Assembly: GCF_050472005.1 (NCBI RefSeq)
Contig: NZ_JBGOGS010000001.1
Location: 930,001-994,000, forward strand
Length of the DNA: 64,000 nucleotides
From: Symbiopectobacterium sp050472005
GTDB taxonomy: Bacteria; Pseudomonadota; Gammaproteobacteria; Enterobacterales; Enterobacteriaceae
Reading direction: 5' to 3'
Shown here one piece after another: positions 26,102 through 34,173 of this stretch; positions within the stretch are counted from its first letter, which is position 1; each line of letters starts with the position of its first letter. Made by a program: the position numbers and the translations under genes. The notes beneath the pieces were generated by a model. It ran no database searches and was not told the origin of the DNA. It was given only the letters and a program-made list of their open reading frames with translations.

Positions 26102-27192
26102 TACCCAATAAACCTCAAGATGCAGGTTTGAGCACCTGAAAACAATCGTGAATTCTGGACGTCAGCGAGTCCGCTATTTCTTATTGGTGAAAAAATTGAA
26201 TATTGCATCCCGAAAATCGCGGGTGTTTTCAAAATAGCGATTATTCCGTGTATGCTCATTCATCACTTTCCGCAGGCGTTCTATCGCGTTCAGATTCGGA
26301 CTGTAAGGCGGTAAATAGTGAAGCTCTATGTTCACGACAAAGGCCCAATCCTTAATCAATTGGGTTCGGTGATAACCCGCACCGTCCAGTATTACATGGA
26401 TTCTCTGTCGGTAATCAGGGTAACGTTTGCGTATCTCAATGAAAAAACGAGCAATGTTGTAGTCATTAATTGTTTTGTAATCGTGAATAACCGTACCGCC
26501 GATATCGCTCAGATTCAGCGCACCCAGTATATTCAGACGGGTTCGACTTCCCGTTGTTTTAACTGACTTTTTATGCCCTTTTCGTATCCATCCATAACTG
26601 AGCTTTGTGGCTTGTGTCGGATGAACCGCATCGATAAACAGAATCGCCTCATTGCCGGCTGTTTTCTTTAAATTCTCATAATATTCAATGAAATGCTTCT
26701 GATTTTCTTCACTGAATTTATGGGGTACGCCCGCCGGTTTTTTGTAGGAGAAACCATGACGGTGCAACCACTTGTTCATGCCGGGAATACTGAATCGGAT
26801 AGCCCAGCGATGTTCGACATAAGCCACGATGTCGTGGGTATGATGGAAGAGATGTTGAGATAATTAGCTGATTAAGAGCGCAGTCTTTTCAGCACAAAGC
26901 CGACTTGCAGACCCACCGTTTTCAGGTTTAAGTTTGCGAGTGTTGACGTAATCGTTGATATGTTGGTTTACCGTCGTTTCGTGCAGACGCAGAGCTTGCG
27001 CAATCATCGCAGAGCTCCAGCCTTCGGAGGCCAGCAGGACGGCTTTGATGCGATCACAAACACGCTTATCACGACTGGTGTCATGAAGGTGTTCGAGTTC
27101 GGCTTTTTGCTTGTCGGTAATAAATATCTTCATAGTGGGTGAGCATGATCTCCTTACCGCGTAAAATCAAGCATCTTCAATGATCACGGGTA
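26102..27192 (-). mobile_element. IS630-B (1091 bp), nested in IS4
   Basis: A second IS630-family element unrelated in sequence to IS630-A. The ends are TACCC...AAGATGC and its inverse, with TA duplications at 26100-26101 and 27193-27194. Removing it restores A-D-Y-T-P-E-E-L in the IS4 transposase. Confidence 0.9.
26174..27133 (-). pseudogene. IS630-B transposase with one in-frame stop
   Basis: One frame of 319 sense codons from ATG 27133 to 26174, broken only by TAA at 26864-26866 (probably CAA, Gln). The N-terminal part has the HTH (W-S-S-A-M-I-A-Q-A-L-R-L-H-E-T-T-V-N). The C-terminal part has the DDE residues in L-F-I-D-A-V-H-P, V-I-L-D-G-A-G-Y-H and Y-S-P-N-L-N-A-I-E-R. A single nonsense change separates it from a functional gene. 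Confidence 0.88.
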
Positions 27193-27258
27193 TATACCCC
27201 GGAAGAACTTGCCCACTTCGCTATGGTGGTTTTTAACCCTTTATGATGTGTAGATACC
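27193..27258 (+). pseudogene. IS4-family transposase fragment C, tail
   Basis: P-E-E-L-A-H-F-A-M-V-V-F-N-P-L and stop, then the element end TGTGTAGATACCTATG, shared with 13682-13697. pdeH starts immediately after. Confidence 0.85.
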
Positions 27259-27574
27259 TATGCTGAATAAAGCGAGGATGCCAACGCGACAGAAGCTGCA
27301 TTTGCTCAATCACTACCTGTAACCGCTCAGCCACATTGATACTGGCAAAATAGGTTTCAGGTGAAACAAAACGCTGCGGGAACGCTGGCGAAAACACAGC
27401 AGTAAGAAGCTCTATCGCTAACAGTTTGCCGCTGGTGCGGTAAATAGGCTGAAAGTTATAGCGTCTTTGACAGTGATGCCAATACTGGCGTTCAAAAGCT
27501 GCCGCATCCCCAAGTTCAGAAGGCAGTGCCTGTATAACCCCTAAATTCCCCTGCTGCCCGATACATTTTGTCAT
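27259..27574 (-). pseudogene. pdeH: pdeH (yhjH) 5' fragment, truncated by IS4
   Basis: The first 105 codons or so of the EAL-domain cyclic di-GMP phosphodiesterase that promotes flagellar motility. It reads N-F-Q-P-I-Y-R-T-S-G-K-L-L-A-I-E-L-L-T, S-P-E-T-Y-F-A-S-I-N-V and L-Q-V-V-I-E-Q, close to E. coli PdeH. The EAL signature is represented by I-E-L-L; the rest of the catalytic domain is lost to IS4. The start ATG 27574 has a flagellar-type promoter upstream. Confidence 0.83.
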
Positions 27575-27622
27575 AAGACCTGATGTGATACGTTGTTAGC
27601 CTGCTTATACTTAGAAAAATGG

Positions 27623-27649
27623 ATATCGGCAAAGCCACAGAAAACTTTA
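27623..27649 (-). promoter_or_regulatory. FliA (sigma 28) promoter of pdeH
   Basis: On the minus strand TAAAGTTT (27649-27642), an 11-bp spacer, then GCCGATAT (27630-27623). This matches the consensus TAAAGTTT-N11-GCCGATAA at 15 of 16 positions, 48 bp before the pdeH start. It implies former class III flagellar control. Confidence 0.85.
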
Positions 27650-27760
27650 TTCATTATTTGGCTTACTACGCTATTTTATGCGAGAGATATCGGGGAAAGA
27701 GAGTGCTCCGTTACGCCGTTACGAGTATAATCCGCAGCTAGTTTTGCAAGGTATAAAGAA

Positions 27761-27812
27761 ATGGCATTACTGATCACCCCTAAATGCATTAACTGCGACA
27801 TGTGCGAGCCAT
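27761..27812 (+). pseudogene. yfhL: yfhL ferredoxin 5' remnant
   Basis: Encodes M-A-L-L-I-T-P-K-C-I-N-C-D-M-C-E-P, the start of the YfhL 4Fe-4S ferredoxin with its first cysteines, then diverges. In relatives yfhL is not next to pdeH, so this is another breakpoint. Confidence 0.72.
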
Positions 27813-28046
27813 GCTTTAAAATCATTATAAAACAATAAATTGAATTTATGTGTTACTTTTTGCGTTGCGCTAGATAACACATAAATTTCGCATCAATAAG
27901 CCACCGTAACACAAAACTCTACTACCGCGCTTGCGACTCTCCCTCTTCAAGACAACCATTATAACCCCTATAATCCCGGAAAGGGTTGACCGCCAAAATA
28001 ACAAGAGTTATTACAACTCCATTAAAACAACACAGAGAGCCGGAGG
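27813..28046. other. non-coding stretch at the probable prophage left side
   Basis: No convincing gene. A 9-bp inverted repeat TATGTGTTA/TAACACATA spans 27849-27885. The prophage end should lie in or near this gap, but without the right end no att repeat can be identified. Confidence 0.4.
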
Positions 28047-28294
28047 ATGGATAGCAGAAATGCAATAGCAATGAGGCTTTGTTGAATAAATAGATTTTAT
28101 GCTGGCAGCCCAGTGAAACGACGGATCCTCACAACGTAAAATCATGCAGTTAGGCCTCATGAGAAAACTGTACACCTGAGATGACAAGCATTTTCAACCA
28201 AAACTGGCATGGAAAAACAGCATGATTACCTATTATTCAACAAAGCCTAGCAATGATAGAAGCCGATGGGTGGTTCTGGTGGGAACTAAATTAA
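28047..28294 (+). pseudogene. HicA-like toxin N-terminal remnant, split by MITE2
   Basis: Without MITE2 and one 9-bp repeat the frame reads M-D-S-R-N-A-I-A-M-I-E-A-D-G-W-F followed by W-W-E-L-N and stop, 21 aa. The first 16 residues resemble the start of HicA mRNA-interferase toxins (M-x-S-x-x-x-I-x-x-I-E-A-D-G-W). The catalytic G-S-H part is absent and no HicB follows. Confidence 0.45.
28075..28247 (+). repeat. MITE2 copy 4, clean insertion
   Basis: 173 bp with perfect IS903-type ends and 9-bp duplications TAGCAATGA at 28066-28074 and 28248-28256. Confidence 0.93.
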
Positions 28295-28325
28295 AAGATT
28301 AATATATTGATATTATTTCTGCTAA

Positions 28326-28586
28326 TCACTCGCAAGCATTTATAGCCGATTCTAACACTTTCTCGTAGCCTATACGCTGGTGACGTTCTGCACGTAGCGC
28401 CCGCATCTGCTGATCGATAGGTGCACCGATTTTTAACTGCTCTACAGCGAAAGCCGGTTTTGATACCTCGGCAGTTTTACACGGTACCGGCACAGGAACT
28501 TTAACCTCGACATAAACAGGATAAGGGCGCGGCGTTTCACCACAACCCGCCAGCACCAAAACACCCACCAGAATTACGCGATTCAT
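28326..28586 (-). CDS. outer-membrane spanin lipoprotein (Rz1-like)
   Basis: 86-aa protein with a lipoprotein signal (M-N-R-V-I-L-V-G-V-L-V-L-A-G-C) and a proline-rich mature N terminus (R-P-Y-P-V-Y-V-E-V-K-V-P-V-P-V-P). The start overlaps the end of the upstream Rz-like gene by 4 bp (28583-28586). Together they would span the periplasm and disrupt the outer membrane at lysis. Function is assigned by signal type, composition and position; the sequence is not closely familiar. Last gene of the late transcript; no terminator seen after it. Confidence 0.72.
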   Translation of the reverse strand: MNRVILVGVLVLAGCGETPRPYPVYVEVKVPVPVPCKTAEVSKPAFAVEQLKIGAPIDQQMRALRAERHQRIGYEKVLESAINACE

Positions 28587-28954
28587 TTCGAACGCTCCCG
28601 CCGTAGCTCATCATCAAATGCCGCTGACGCCGCCGCGCATGCTTCACCCATGGTTTGTTCAGACAGAACGGCATTCGCAGCGGCATACTCCGTTTGTGCC
28701 GATTTGCGGGCTTCCTCTTGTTTTGCTTTTGCACTGGCTTCTCGCAGGTCGGCTAAAAGTTTTAATGCCGCCACGCCGTTGTTTTGGGCTGATATCGCCG
28801 CATCCTGCTGGCGCTTCTCCGTTTTGCAGGTTGTCAGCAGCCCATTGAGGTTATCAATGGTGGGTTGGTAGTGGCGCGCCGCCAGCCAGGCACCCGCGCC
28901 GACGATGGACGCCAGCGCTAACAGGAAAACAACAAGTCGCGTAGCCGTGTTCAT
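28583..28954 (-). CDS. inner-membrane spanin (Rz-like)
   Basis: 123 aa with one N-terminal membrane anchor (L-V-V-F-L-L-A-L-A-S-I-V-G-A-G-A-W-L) and a long Ala/Gln/Glu-rich periplasmic helix likely to form a coiled coil. It lies between the endolysin, which it overlaps by 4 bp (28951-28954), and the Rz1-like lipoprotein gene. Architecture and position are those of an i-spanin. Confidence 0.72.
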   Translation of the reverse strand: MNTATRLVVFLLALASIVGAGAWLAARHYQPTIDNLNGLLTTCKTEKRQQDAAISAQNNGVAALKLLADLREASAKAKQEEARKSAQTEYAAANAVLSEQTMGEACAAASAAFDDELRRERSK

Positions 28955-29481
28955 TTATCCAGCCCCCAGCAGGTTAATGCAGATTCCTGCTCGCGCCGTT
29001 CAATCTGCCCGTAACAGTTGTTTGAGCGGATACGGCAATCTTTCCCACCGTCCCAAATCCAGCGCTTAATTTCTTTACAGGCACCAATCAGATCGCCTGC
29101 ATTTAATTTGCGGTAGAACGTTGATGTGAAGCAATTAGCCGGGCCGATATTCCACGGACAAAATGAGGCAATGCCGACTTTCTGAGGTTCGTTGAGCGGC
29201 ACGCTAACGTTGCGCTCCACCCAATCGAGCGCCTTTTTCTGCTCTATGGCATCAACTTTTGCGCACTGCTCAGCGGTCAGCTTCATGCCCTTCACTACCG
29301 GCTTGCCATCTACCCGCGTTACACCACCGCAAATCGTCCATACACCACCACCATCTGGGTATGCAATTAAATGGTTGCCCTCTTTTTCATCAAGAAATCG
29401 GTCAAGAATAACCGATGCGGGAGCGCCGGCCAGTATGAGCCCGAGAATGACGGCACTTAGCCGCGTCTTTAAGGCACTCAT
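28951..29481 (-). CDS. SAR endolysin, GH24 lysozyme
   Basis: 176-aa muramidase that cuts the glycan strands of peptidoglycan. The catalytic triad has the phage lysozyme spacing: E34-x8-D43-x5-T49 in K-E-G-N-H...Y-P-D-G...W-T-I-C. The weakly hydrophobic N terminus (A-V-I-L-G-L-I-L-A-G-A-P-A) is a signal-anchor-release type export signal as in P1 Lyz and R21, suggesting Sec export and release on membrane depolarisation by the pinholin-type holin next to it. The gene overlaps the holin by 4 bp (29478-29481). Confidence 0.88.
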   Translation of the reverse strand: MSALKTRLSAVILGLILAGAPASVILDRFLDEKEGNHLIAYPDGGGVWTICGGVTRVDGKPVVKGMKLTAEQCAKVDAIEQKKALDWVERNVSVPLNEPQKVGIASFCPWNIGPANCFTSTFYRKLNAGDLIGACKEIKRWIWDGGKDCRIRSNNCYGQIERREQESALTCWGLDK

Positions 29482-29768
29482 TTCTGCTCTCTTAATGTTT
29501 TTTTCAGGTGGGAAATTATTTCGACAAGCACGTCAGGCTCTACGTTGTACTTACCATCGGCTATTTGTTCCAGAATGTCAGTTTGTCGCCGGGCTTCCGA
29601 TGCGAGCGCCTTGTTTTTTCTGTCGTTTGAGCGATAGGTGTAGACCGTGAAGATTGCCGTAAAAACTGCACCCGCGGCAAAGATAATATCCTGTAGTGAC
29701 AGCGCCGCCAGTACGCCCGTCAACCAGCCCCAAAAGTATGACCCTTTGTCATTCATTTGCATACGCAT
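29478..29768 (-). CDS. holin (two membrane segments)
   Basis: 96 aa: a first hydrophobic segment W-L-T-G-V-L-A-A-L-S, then I-I-F-A-A-G-A-V-F-T-A-I-F-T-V-Y, and a charged C-terminal helix. Start overlaps no gene; its stop overlaps the endolysin start. Size, topology and position suggest a class II holin controlling lysis timing. Confidence 0.75.
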   Translation of the reverse strand: MRMQMNDKGSYFWGWLTGVLAALSLQDIIFAAGAVFTAIFTVYTYRSNDRKNKALASEARRQTDILEQIADGKYNVEPDVLVEIISHLKKTLREQK

Positions 29769-29807
29769 CCCGTGTCTGTTGGTAATGCGTATGCTCGACT
29801 GTTATGC

Positions 29808-29824
29808 GTTCGGTTTCCTGACTA
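29808..29824 (-). promoter_or_regulatory. late motif copy 1 (before holin)
   Basis: Plus-strand GTTCGGTTTCCTGACTA in the gap between the fibre assembly and holin genes, 40 bp before the holin start. One of six copies of a motif of unknown role. Confidence 0.5.
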
Positions 29825-29862
29825 AAGGTTGATTGTCTATGATGCCGTTTGCGACCTCAGCA

Positions 29863-30504
29863 TCACTGGCGGCCTGAGTCTGGCGCTTCCGGCCACGCAA
29901 TATCAGGCGCTGTGCTAACGTCGATACGGTTAAGCAGCACGCGGTATTTTTTCCACGCGACAAGCTGCGCCCTTTCTGCCTCCGTGGCCATATCGAGGTC
30001 TGCTGCATCCTGTAGCGGCTGAATTCGCGCATTCGCAACGGTCATCCGTGACGCTAATTCCTGCTTTGCCGCCTGCTGCGCCGCCTGGACTTCTGCTTTG
30101 TGCTGGGCCGCTTTGTCTGTTACCCATTCCTTTCCGTTCCAGGTATCAAATTCCGTTGCCGGAGCCAGTAGCGTTACCTTTTCGGGTAGCTCACCCATCG
30201 CCGCGACAGTCGAGGTTTCGCGTGTTCCGGTGTTGTAAACGGTTTTACCGCGATAATCAGGTACATGCTCCCAGTACAACCCGTCAAGGCTGCGCCGTAA
30301 TGCCTGACCCGCGGCCGGCAACACCGGTTTATTGGGGTAACTGTGTGCGGGAAGGCCTACACCGGGCATGAGGTATTCCATGCTCGCGCTTTGGTATTCC
30401 CGTGTGTCCGGATGCACGCGATAAACCGTGATCCATCCCGCATTTTTACTCAGGCTGTTTTCGCCTAATTCGGCGGTTTCAATATCAGTAGAATAGTGGC
30501 TCAT
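29863..30504 (-). CDS. tail fibre assembly protein (Tfa family)
   Basis: 213 aa with the Tfa C-terminal domain: L-T-D/V-T-D-K-A-A-Q followed by a long Ala/Glu helix and the signature W-K-K-Y-R-V-L-L-N-R-I-D...P-D-I-A-W-P. Tfa proteins are chaperones for fibre tip folding. The start overlaps the fibre stop (TAATG at 30502-30506), as usual for fibre/chaperone pairs. Confidence 0.88.
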   Translation of the reverse strand: MSHYSTDIETAELGENSLSKNAGWITVYRVHPDTREYQSASMEYLMPGVGLPAHSYPNKPVLPAAGQALRRSLDGLYWEHVPDYRGKTVYNTGTRETSTVAAMGELPEKVTLLAPATEFDTWNGKEWVTDKAAQHKAEVQAAQQAAKQELASRMTVANARIQPLQDAADLDMATEAERAQLVAWKKYRVLLNRIDVSTAPDIAWPEAPDSGRQ

Positions 30505-31991
30505 TATACGGCTCTCACAATGTAGTTAAAGGCAATGTTGCGCGGACGGTTTTCATTTGCGGTGGGTACGACCTTCGATATATCGAGTTCATACTGACAC
30601 CCACCGGATCCAAGATCATTATTAGAGGGGAAACCGCCCTCTAATCGGGTAAATGCGCCTTCCCCCACCGACGATGAAGTGCCCTCTGCCCAAGCCAAAC
30701 CATTATTTGCAAACTTCCCGGTGATGTTTCTAATCGCATCACCTTGCGCTGACAGTAATTTGCGGCCGGTATCGACTTTACGCCCATCATCCCAGCCACG
30801 AATAAATTCGCCGCGCAGGTCGGGCAGCTTGCCGGTGGGGTAGAGGGAGGCTAAAACCGGATAGGTTGTTTTGTTAAATGCTTGCCCGTTGCATTTCAAC
30901 CACCCTGAAGGGGGAACTTCGCCCGGGAACGGCAACGGAATACCTGCCAGTTCATTGGCGGTGAGAACCTGCGCCCATGCAGACCAGGGCGCATGCCTCC
31001 AATCCCGACGACTGCGAATATAAAGCGGGGCATGAGCACCACTGGCACCGCTCCAGCCCATCAGCAATTCACCCTCCCCGCCAGACGATGCGCCTTTGAG
31101 ATGAATGACATTACCGTAAGGGGTCGGATAACCATTGCGGTAGGCTTCATACAGCTGGATACCGGGCGTACCCTGATTATTGCCACTTAATGCCGGAACC
31201 CGGCCACGGGATACCAGCGTATTGACGCTGCCTACCGCTTTACGTATGGCGCTCAATGCCTGCTGCACCGTTTCGCTTTTACCGTCAGGTTGTTGACTGC
31301 CAATCTTTGTAGCACCGTTTGATTGTGCCAGTTCGGTCAACACATCGGCGGCAGTTCCCGTAGGTGGTAGTGCCGCAATGGGTGCCCCAGATGCATCAAA
31401 GGAAAGCAGCTTACCGGCCCGCGTTGCCGCATTAGGTATAGGGGAAATGACCGCTTCAGGCACTCGCAGGGCGCGATTGTTTGTCGCGTTGTTTAACGTT
31501 TCAATGTGCTGATTGGTTTTTCTATCCAGCGTATTTGCATAGCCTTTTGTGGCAGCATCCTGATCATTTACTGGGTCGGCAAGACTGGCAATGCGGTACC
31601 CTTTGGCACTGAATGGGCCACCAGAAACAGGCCGTAACAATGCAAAGCCGAGTGAAACAAAGCTTTGCTTTATCGCCATCCACAGGCGATCAAAATCGAG
31701 GTTAACGGTATCCGCCAATAAATCGCCATTATCCTGGTATTCCGTCAGGCGCACCGGCGCAACCACACGCTCAAGCATGACGATAACGTCATTTGCCGGG
31801 GGCGTTAAAAACGTCACCTCACCGCCGTTAACGTTGCCAATCCCTGTCACGGTAAACCCTGTAGAAACCGCCTCACCATCCAGCGACACGGTTAAATCTC
31901 CAGCATTGATCAGATAAAACTCATAGGGGAAAACGGTTGTTACGCCGTTTGCGGTGTAGACGTTGAAGGGGGTCTGATCGGGGACTGCCAT
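30504..31991 (-). CDS. tail fibre with T7-like N terminus and collar-type C terminus
   Basis: 495 aa. Residues about 1-130 resemble the T7 gp17 virion-attachment domain (Y-T-A-N-G-V-T-T-V-F-P-Y-E-F, L-A-D-T-V-N-L-D-F-D-R-L-W). The middle is an Ala/Asn/Thr-rich shaft. Residues about 345-430 carry the phage tail-collar domain (P-F-P-G-E-V-P-P-S-G-W-L, L-P-D-L-R-G-E-F-I-R-G-W-D). The last 60 residues should form the receptor-binding tip together with Tfa action. Modular fusion of this type is common in temperate podoviruses. Confidence 0.87.
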   Translation of the reverse strand: MAVPDQTPFNVYTANGVTTVFPYEFYLINAGDLTVSLDGEAVSTGFTVTGIGNVNGGEVTFLTPPANDVIVMLERVVAPVRLTEYQDNGDLLADTVNLDFDRLWMAIKQSFVSLGFALLRPVSGGPFSAKGYRIASLADPVNDQDAATKGYANTLDRKTNQHIETLNNATNNRALRVPEAVISPIPNAATRAGKLLSFDASGAPIAALPPTGTAADVLTELAQSNGATKIGSQQPDGKSETVQQALSAIRKAVGSVNTLVSRGRVPALSGNNQGTPGIQLYEAYRNGYPTPYGNVIHLKGASSGGEGELLMGWSGASGAHAPLYIRSRRDWRHAPWSAWAQVLTANELAGIPLPFPGEVPPSGWLKCNGQAFNKTTYPVLASLYPTGKLPDLRGEFIRGWDDGRKVDTGRKLLSAQGDAIRNITGKFANNGLAWAEGTSSSVGEGAFTRLEGGFPSNNDLGSGGCQYELDISKVVPTANENRPRNIAFNYIVRAV

Positions 31992-32000
31992 ACATTCGCC

Positions 32001-33611
32001 TTAATGGTCAGTATCGACCATGATTTCACCATCGTAGGGTTGCCAATTCTCCCGACTGGTGGCGTTCGGTTTCCCGACCAATTTACCGATACGCACCGGC
32101 GTTTGACTAATTGCCCCCGCGCCTGAGTCGATATAGTCATCAGGCTGATTGGCAACCGCTGGATTGAAATCGCGCATCTGGTCATACATGGGGCCGTCCA
32201 GCACGTCGCTGGGAGCCCACAGGAAACGAGAGGAAAGCGGAGCCTCGAACGCATCGAGAATGCGCTTTTGCTTGTTGGTAACGCTAAACGCTTCCTGAAC
32301 GCCGCACCCGGTACCCTTCAATGCCTGACGCAGCAGTTTTCCGGCAAAACTGCCGGGGCCGTTCACCTCCACCACCACGCGGGGGATCTGATACTTGATC
32401 ACCAGGTCGCGTATCTGCACCACCTGGCCGCCAATAATTTTGTCGTTATCATCGAACTGGGCCTGATCTCCGGTGAGTGCCTGACACACCTGCCAATACA
32501 AATGCCCACGCGCATCGGTCAGCATCAACGAAAAGGCGCTGGCATCTGCCTTAATTTTCCCGATGGCCGGATCCCACCAGGCGATCGCGCCGACGATTTG
32601 CATGCCGCCCAGCCACATAGAGCAACCGCCATTGGCATAGCGGATTTCAGGGTGCACAGCGTATTCACGAATGCGATCGGGATTGAGTCGCACATCACCC
32701 ACCGGCTTGCTGTGTAGCTGATACTGGCTGTCCCATTCGTTGATGGTGCGCGTTTCGCGGCGGCGGCGTAGCATTTCGTCACGGGTAAACCGTTCCGGCC
32801 ACTCGCACCCGGCGTAACAGTCGATCAGCATGTCAGGCGCTGCGGCAAAAACGATACCGTCAGCGATCAACCGATAATCGGTACCCTCCACCAACAGCCG
32901 CGCCCCGTGGTAAATCCCGGCAAAAACAAATTCCGGCCGGAACGGTAAGGCGTATTCCTTGTGCCTGGCGTCCTTTTCCTCGATACGGTATTCATGGTGA
33001 AACAGCTTGATGGTAAGACAGTCAGCGCCCAATTTTTCCACCTCGTCATAAAGGCTGTCATGAGTGTGCGGGGTACCGACATACAGCTTGCGCCCACCCG
33101 GTACCAGAATGTGCGTTTGCTCGCCGAGCCGGTACCGCAATTTTTCGCGCGCTTCCGGCGTCTGGATATTTCGCGGGACTTCCACGTCATCGTTTTGGCA
33201 CTCGTCGGCGCGGGCAGAGGTGACGTTAGAAAGAATGCCCTTGGCGTGCATGCTGGCGTTTCGCCTATCTAACGCGCCATTTACCCACCATTGTTCTACT
33301 TTTCCCTGTCTGTCTGGCAGCATGCCGCGCGTCAAAGGATGGTTTCGGATGACGTTCTGTGTGTCGCGGCTGGTTTTATACGCGGTACCATCGGATTCAG
33401 ACTGGTGCAAAATACGGTAGGTGTGGTCGCAGTAATACCGCCAGGCGTTATACACGGCGAGAATAGTGGATTTACCAAAGCCACGAAAGCAGCGGAGCAC
33501 CGCCAAATCGCCGCGATGCTCCAGCCAGTTAACGGCGCGGTAATGACATTCCGGCACCGCCCACTTCATGCGCTCCGCCCACATGATGAAGAAGGCGACA
33601 AAGGAAATCAT
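32001..33611 (-). CDS. terminase large subunit
   Basis: 536-aa DNA packaging motor. The Walker A is C-F-R-G-F-G-K-S-T (41-49); the nuclease part contains W-D-P-A-I-G-K-I-K-A-D and V-V-V-E-V-N-G-P-G. Wording is of the T7 gp19 type. It overlaps the small subunit by 4 bp and lies 3' of the internal virion genes, next to the fibre, as in T7. The frame contains a copy of the late motif at 32064-32080. Confidence 0.87.
   Translation of the reverse strand: MISFVAFFIMWAERMKWAVPECHYRAVNWLEHRGDLAVLRCFRGFGKSTILAVYNAWRYYCDHTYRILHQSESDGTAYKTSRDTQNVIRNHPLTRGMLPDRQGKVEQWWVNGALDRRNASMHAKGILSNVTSARADECQNDDVEVPRNIQTPEAREKLRYRLGEQTHILVPGGRKLYVGTPHTHDSLYDEVEKLGADCLTIKLFHHEYRIEEKDARHKEYALPFRPEFVFAGIYHGARLLVEGTDYRLIADGIVFAAAPDMLIDCYAGCEWPERFTRDEMLRRRRETRTINEWDSQYQLHSKPVGDVRLNPDRIREYAVHPEIRYANGGCSMWLGGMQIVGAIAWWDPAIGKIKADASAFSLMLTDARGHLYWQVCQALTGDQAQFDDNDKIIGGQVVQIRDLVIKYQIPRVVVEVNGPGSFAGKLLRQALKGTGCGVQEAFSVTNKQKRILDAFEAPLSSRFLWAPSDVLDGPMYDQMRDFNPAVANQPDDYIDSGAGAISQTPVRIGKLVGKPNATSRENWQPYDGEIMVDTDH
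32064..32080 (-). promoter_or_regulatory. late motif copy 2 (inside terminase large subunit gene)
   Basis: GTTCGGTTTCCCGACCA, identical to copy 5, near the 3' end of the gene and 73 bp before the fibre start. Confidence 0.4.
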
Positions 33612-33943
33612 TTTTTCCCTTTCTGTAACCGCTCAATGATGGCCGCCGCTTCCCGTTCAGCGGCTGCAACCTTCTGACCTAAAGCAAAATCATCATCGTC
33701 ACCCTCGGCTGTCGGGGTTCCGCCGCGCGTATGGATACCGATAAGGGTATGCACCTTGGTTAACAGCGTCAGTGTGGCCGCCGCGTTCTTCTTGAACCAG
33801 TAGCGATCGCCACGCTCCTGTTTGGTGTGCTTGTCGATGGCTTTACCTGCGCCGGGCCAGTTGTCAGGATCGGCTTCGATCAGCACGGCATCGGTGAGTT
33901 TGTCGCTCAGTACGGAAAGGCGGGTTTTGTGATCGTTGTGCAT
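33608..33943 (-). CDS. terminase small subunit
   Basis: 111 aa from ATG 33943 (M-H-N-D-H-K-T-R-L-S-V-L); eight more residues would be added by an ATG at 33967, which lacks a ribosome site. It contains P-D-N-W-P-G-A-G-K-A-I-D-K and a helical C terminus, and overlaps the large subunit start by 4 bp. Identified by position and small acidic/helical composition typical of podoviral small terminases. Confidence 0.7.
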   Translation of the reverse strand: MHNDHKTRLSVLSDKLTDAVLIEADPDNWPGAGKAIDKHTKQERGDRYWFKKNAAATLTLLTKVHTLIGIHTRGGTPTAEGDDDDFALGQKVAAAEREAAAIIERLQKGKK

Positions 33944-33991
33944 AAGAAAAAGCCCCATGATAAACATGAGGCTATGATGCTATGGGGGGGC

Positions 33992-34008
33992 GTTCGGTTT
34001 TCTGACTA
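33992..34008 (-). promoter_or_regulatory. late motif copy 3 (before terminase)
   Basis: GTTCGGTTTTCTGACTA in the 230-bp gap upstream of the small terminase gene, 49 bp before its start. Confidence 0.5.
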
Positions 34009-34173
34009 TATCTATCAGTGGAGGCTAAGAACCGCTTTTAATCCATCGGACAATCGGGCCAATAGTCCAATCATATAAGAAAGAAAAAGACCCGCAATGG
34101 CAAGATAAAAGCCAATGCCGATTGACAGGGGTATTCAAAGAGTTGCTAATGTTTTCTAAAAATATTTTTCCCA

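Noticed and set aside
34009..34173. Small membrane-protein-like frame in the gap before terminase (G-F-Y-L-A-I-A-G-L-F-L)
   Set aside because: The hydrophobic part has no start codon in frame, and the frame beginning M-G-K-I-F-L-E-N does not reach it without a shift; too weak to call.
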